From an uncultured Lachnospiraceae bacterium (GTDB taxonomy: Bacteria; Bacillota; Clostridia; Lachnospirales; Lachnospiraceae): a stretch of 6,294 bases of DNA. Below the pieces are notes generated by a model. It made no database searches, was not told the DNA's origin, and saw only the letters and a program-made list of their open reading frames with translations. The position numbers were made by a program, and so were the translations under genes. This document shows positions 6,143 to 6,294 of the stretch, one piece after another. The stretch lies in NCBI GenBank assembly GCA_902766655.1, contig CACXEL010000342.1, forward strand, positions 1-6,294, written 5' to 3'. The first letter of the stretch is position 1, and the number at the start of each line of letters is the position of its first letter.

Positions 6143-6294
6143 ATGAGAGTTCTTGTTGTGGAAGACCAGCGGGATCTTAACGAAATCATCGTTCGGAAGC
6201 TGAGGACAGAAGGATATGCCGTCGATGCATGCACGGATGGCACAGAAGCATTATACTGTATAGAAATGAATGAATACGACGCCATCGTTCTGGA
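6143..6294 (+). CDS. Response regulator, N-terminal receiver domain (truncated by window edge)
   Basis: Fifty codons are visible, starting MRVLVVEDQRDL and reaching YDAIVL. This is the first half of a CheY-like receiver domain. E7 and D8 are the acidic-pocket residues. The two bases after the last full codon are GA, consistent with an Asp codon at position 51, where the phosphorylated aspartate is expected. The sequence style (VLVVEDQ, KLRTEGYAVDACTDGTEAL) resembles OmpR/PhoB-type regulators with a winged-helix output domain, but that domain is outside the window. A partner histidine kinase would be expected downstream. The ATG at 6143 has GGGAGGG (6131-6137) five bases upstream. The preceding terminator indicates its own transcription unit. 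Confidence 0.93.
   Translation, partial: MRVLVVEDQRDLNEIIVRKLRTEGYAVDACTDGTEALYCIEMNEYDAIVL

Overview
The window looks like chromosomal DNA of a fairly GC-rich Clostridia-type Firmicute, probably Lachnospiraceae or a close relative. The basis is a T-box leader, strong AGGAGG-type ribosome binding sites, a TTG start, a short lipoprotein signal peptide with an LTSC lipobox, and the families present. The species cannot be named from this. Nothing looks mobile: I see no insertion sequence, phage gene, CRISPR array, tRNA or rRNA.

Layout. Positions 1-3300 hold a minus-strand transcription unit. It starts with a consensus promoter (3296-3268) and a complete T-box riboswitch with its terminator (about 3262-2967), whose best specifier reading is the leucine codon CTC. 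Next is a LeuA-family protein (2903-1494) that keeps the C-terminal leucine-sensing-type domain but has lost the metal-binding and signature residues of a working isopropylmalate synthase. After 73 bp comes a TTG-initiated gene that runs off the left edge (1420-1). It encodes a sugar-phosphate isomerase/epimerase-like TIM barrel fused in frame to the start of an AMP-forming acyl-CoA synthetase. Antisense open frames of more than 300 codons obscure both genes, and the fusion gene is easily missed because it has no stop inside the window.

Positions 3336-3926 (minus) encode a small predicted lipoprotein of unknown function. A 247-bp divergent intergenic region separates it from a plus-strand pair 13 bp apart: a low-specificity threonine aldolase-type PLP enzyme (4174-5244) and an RsuA-type 16S rRNA pseudouridine synthase (5258-5974). 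A strong intrinsic terminator (5987-6026) closes this pair. The window ends with the first 50 codons of a response regulator (from 6143). Its upstream region carries a 7-bp direct repeat at 11-bp spacing just ahead of a TATGAT -10 element, a candidate OmpR/PhoB-type operator.

The most interesting part is the T-box unit: apparent leucine-starvation control over a LeuA pseudoenzyme together with a TIM-barrel/acyl-CoA-synthetase fusion. This suggests an uncharacterised branch of, or regulator of, branched-chain acid metabolism. The motifs are read directly from the sequence; the joint function is inference.
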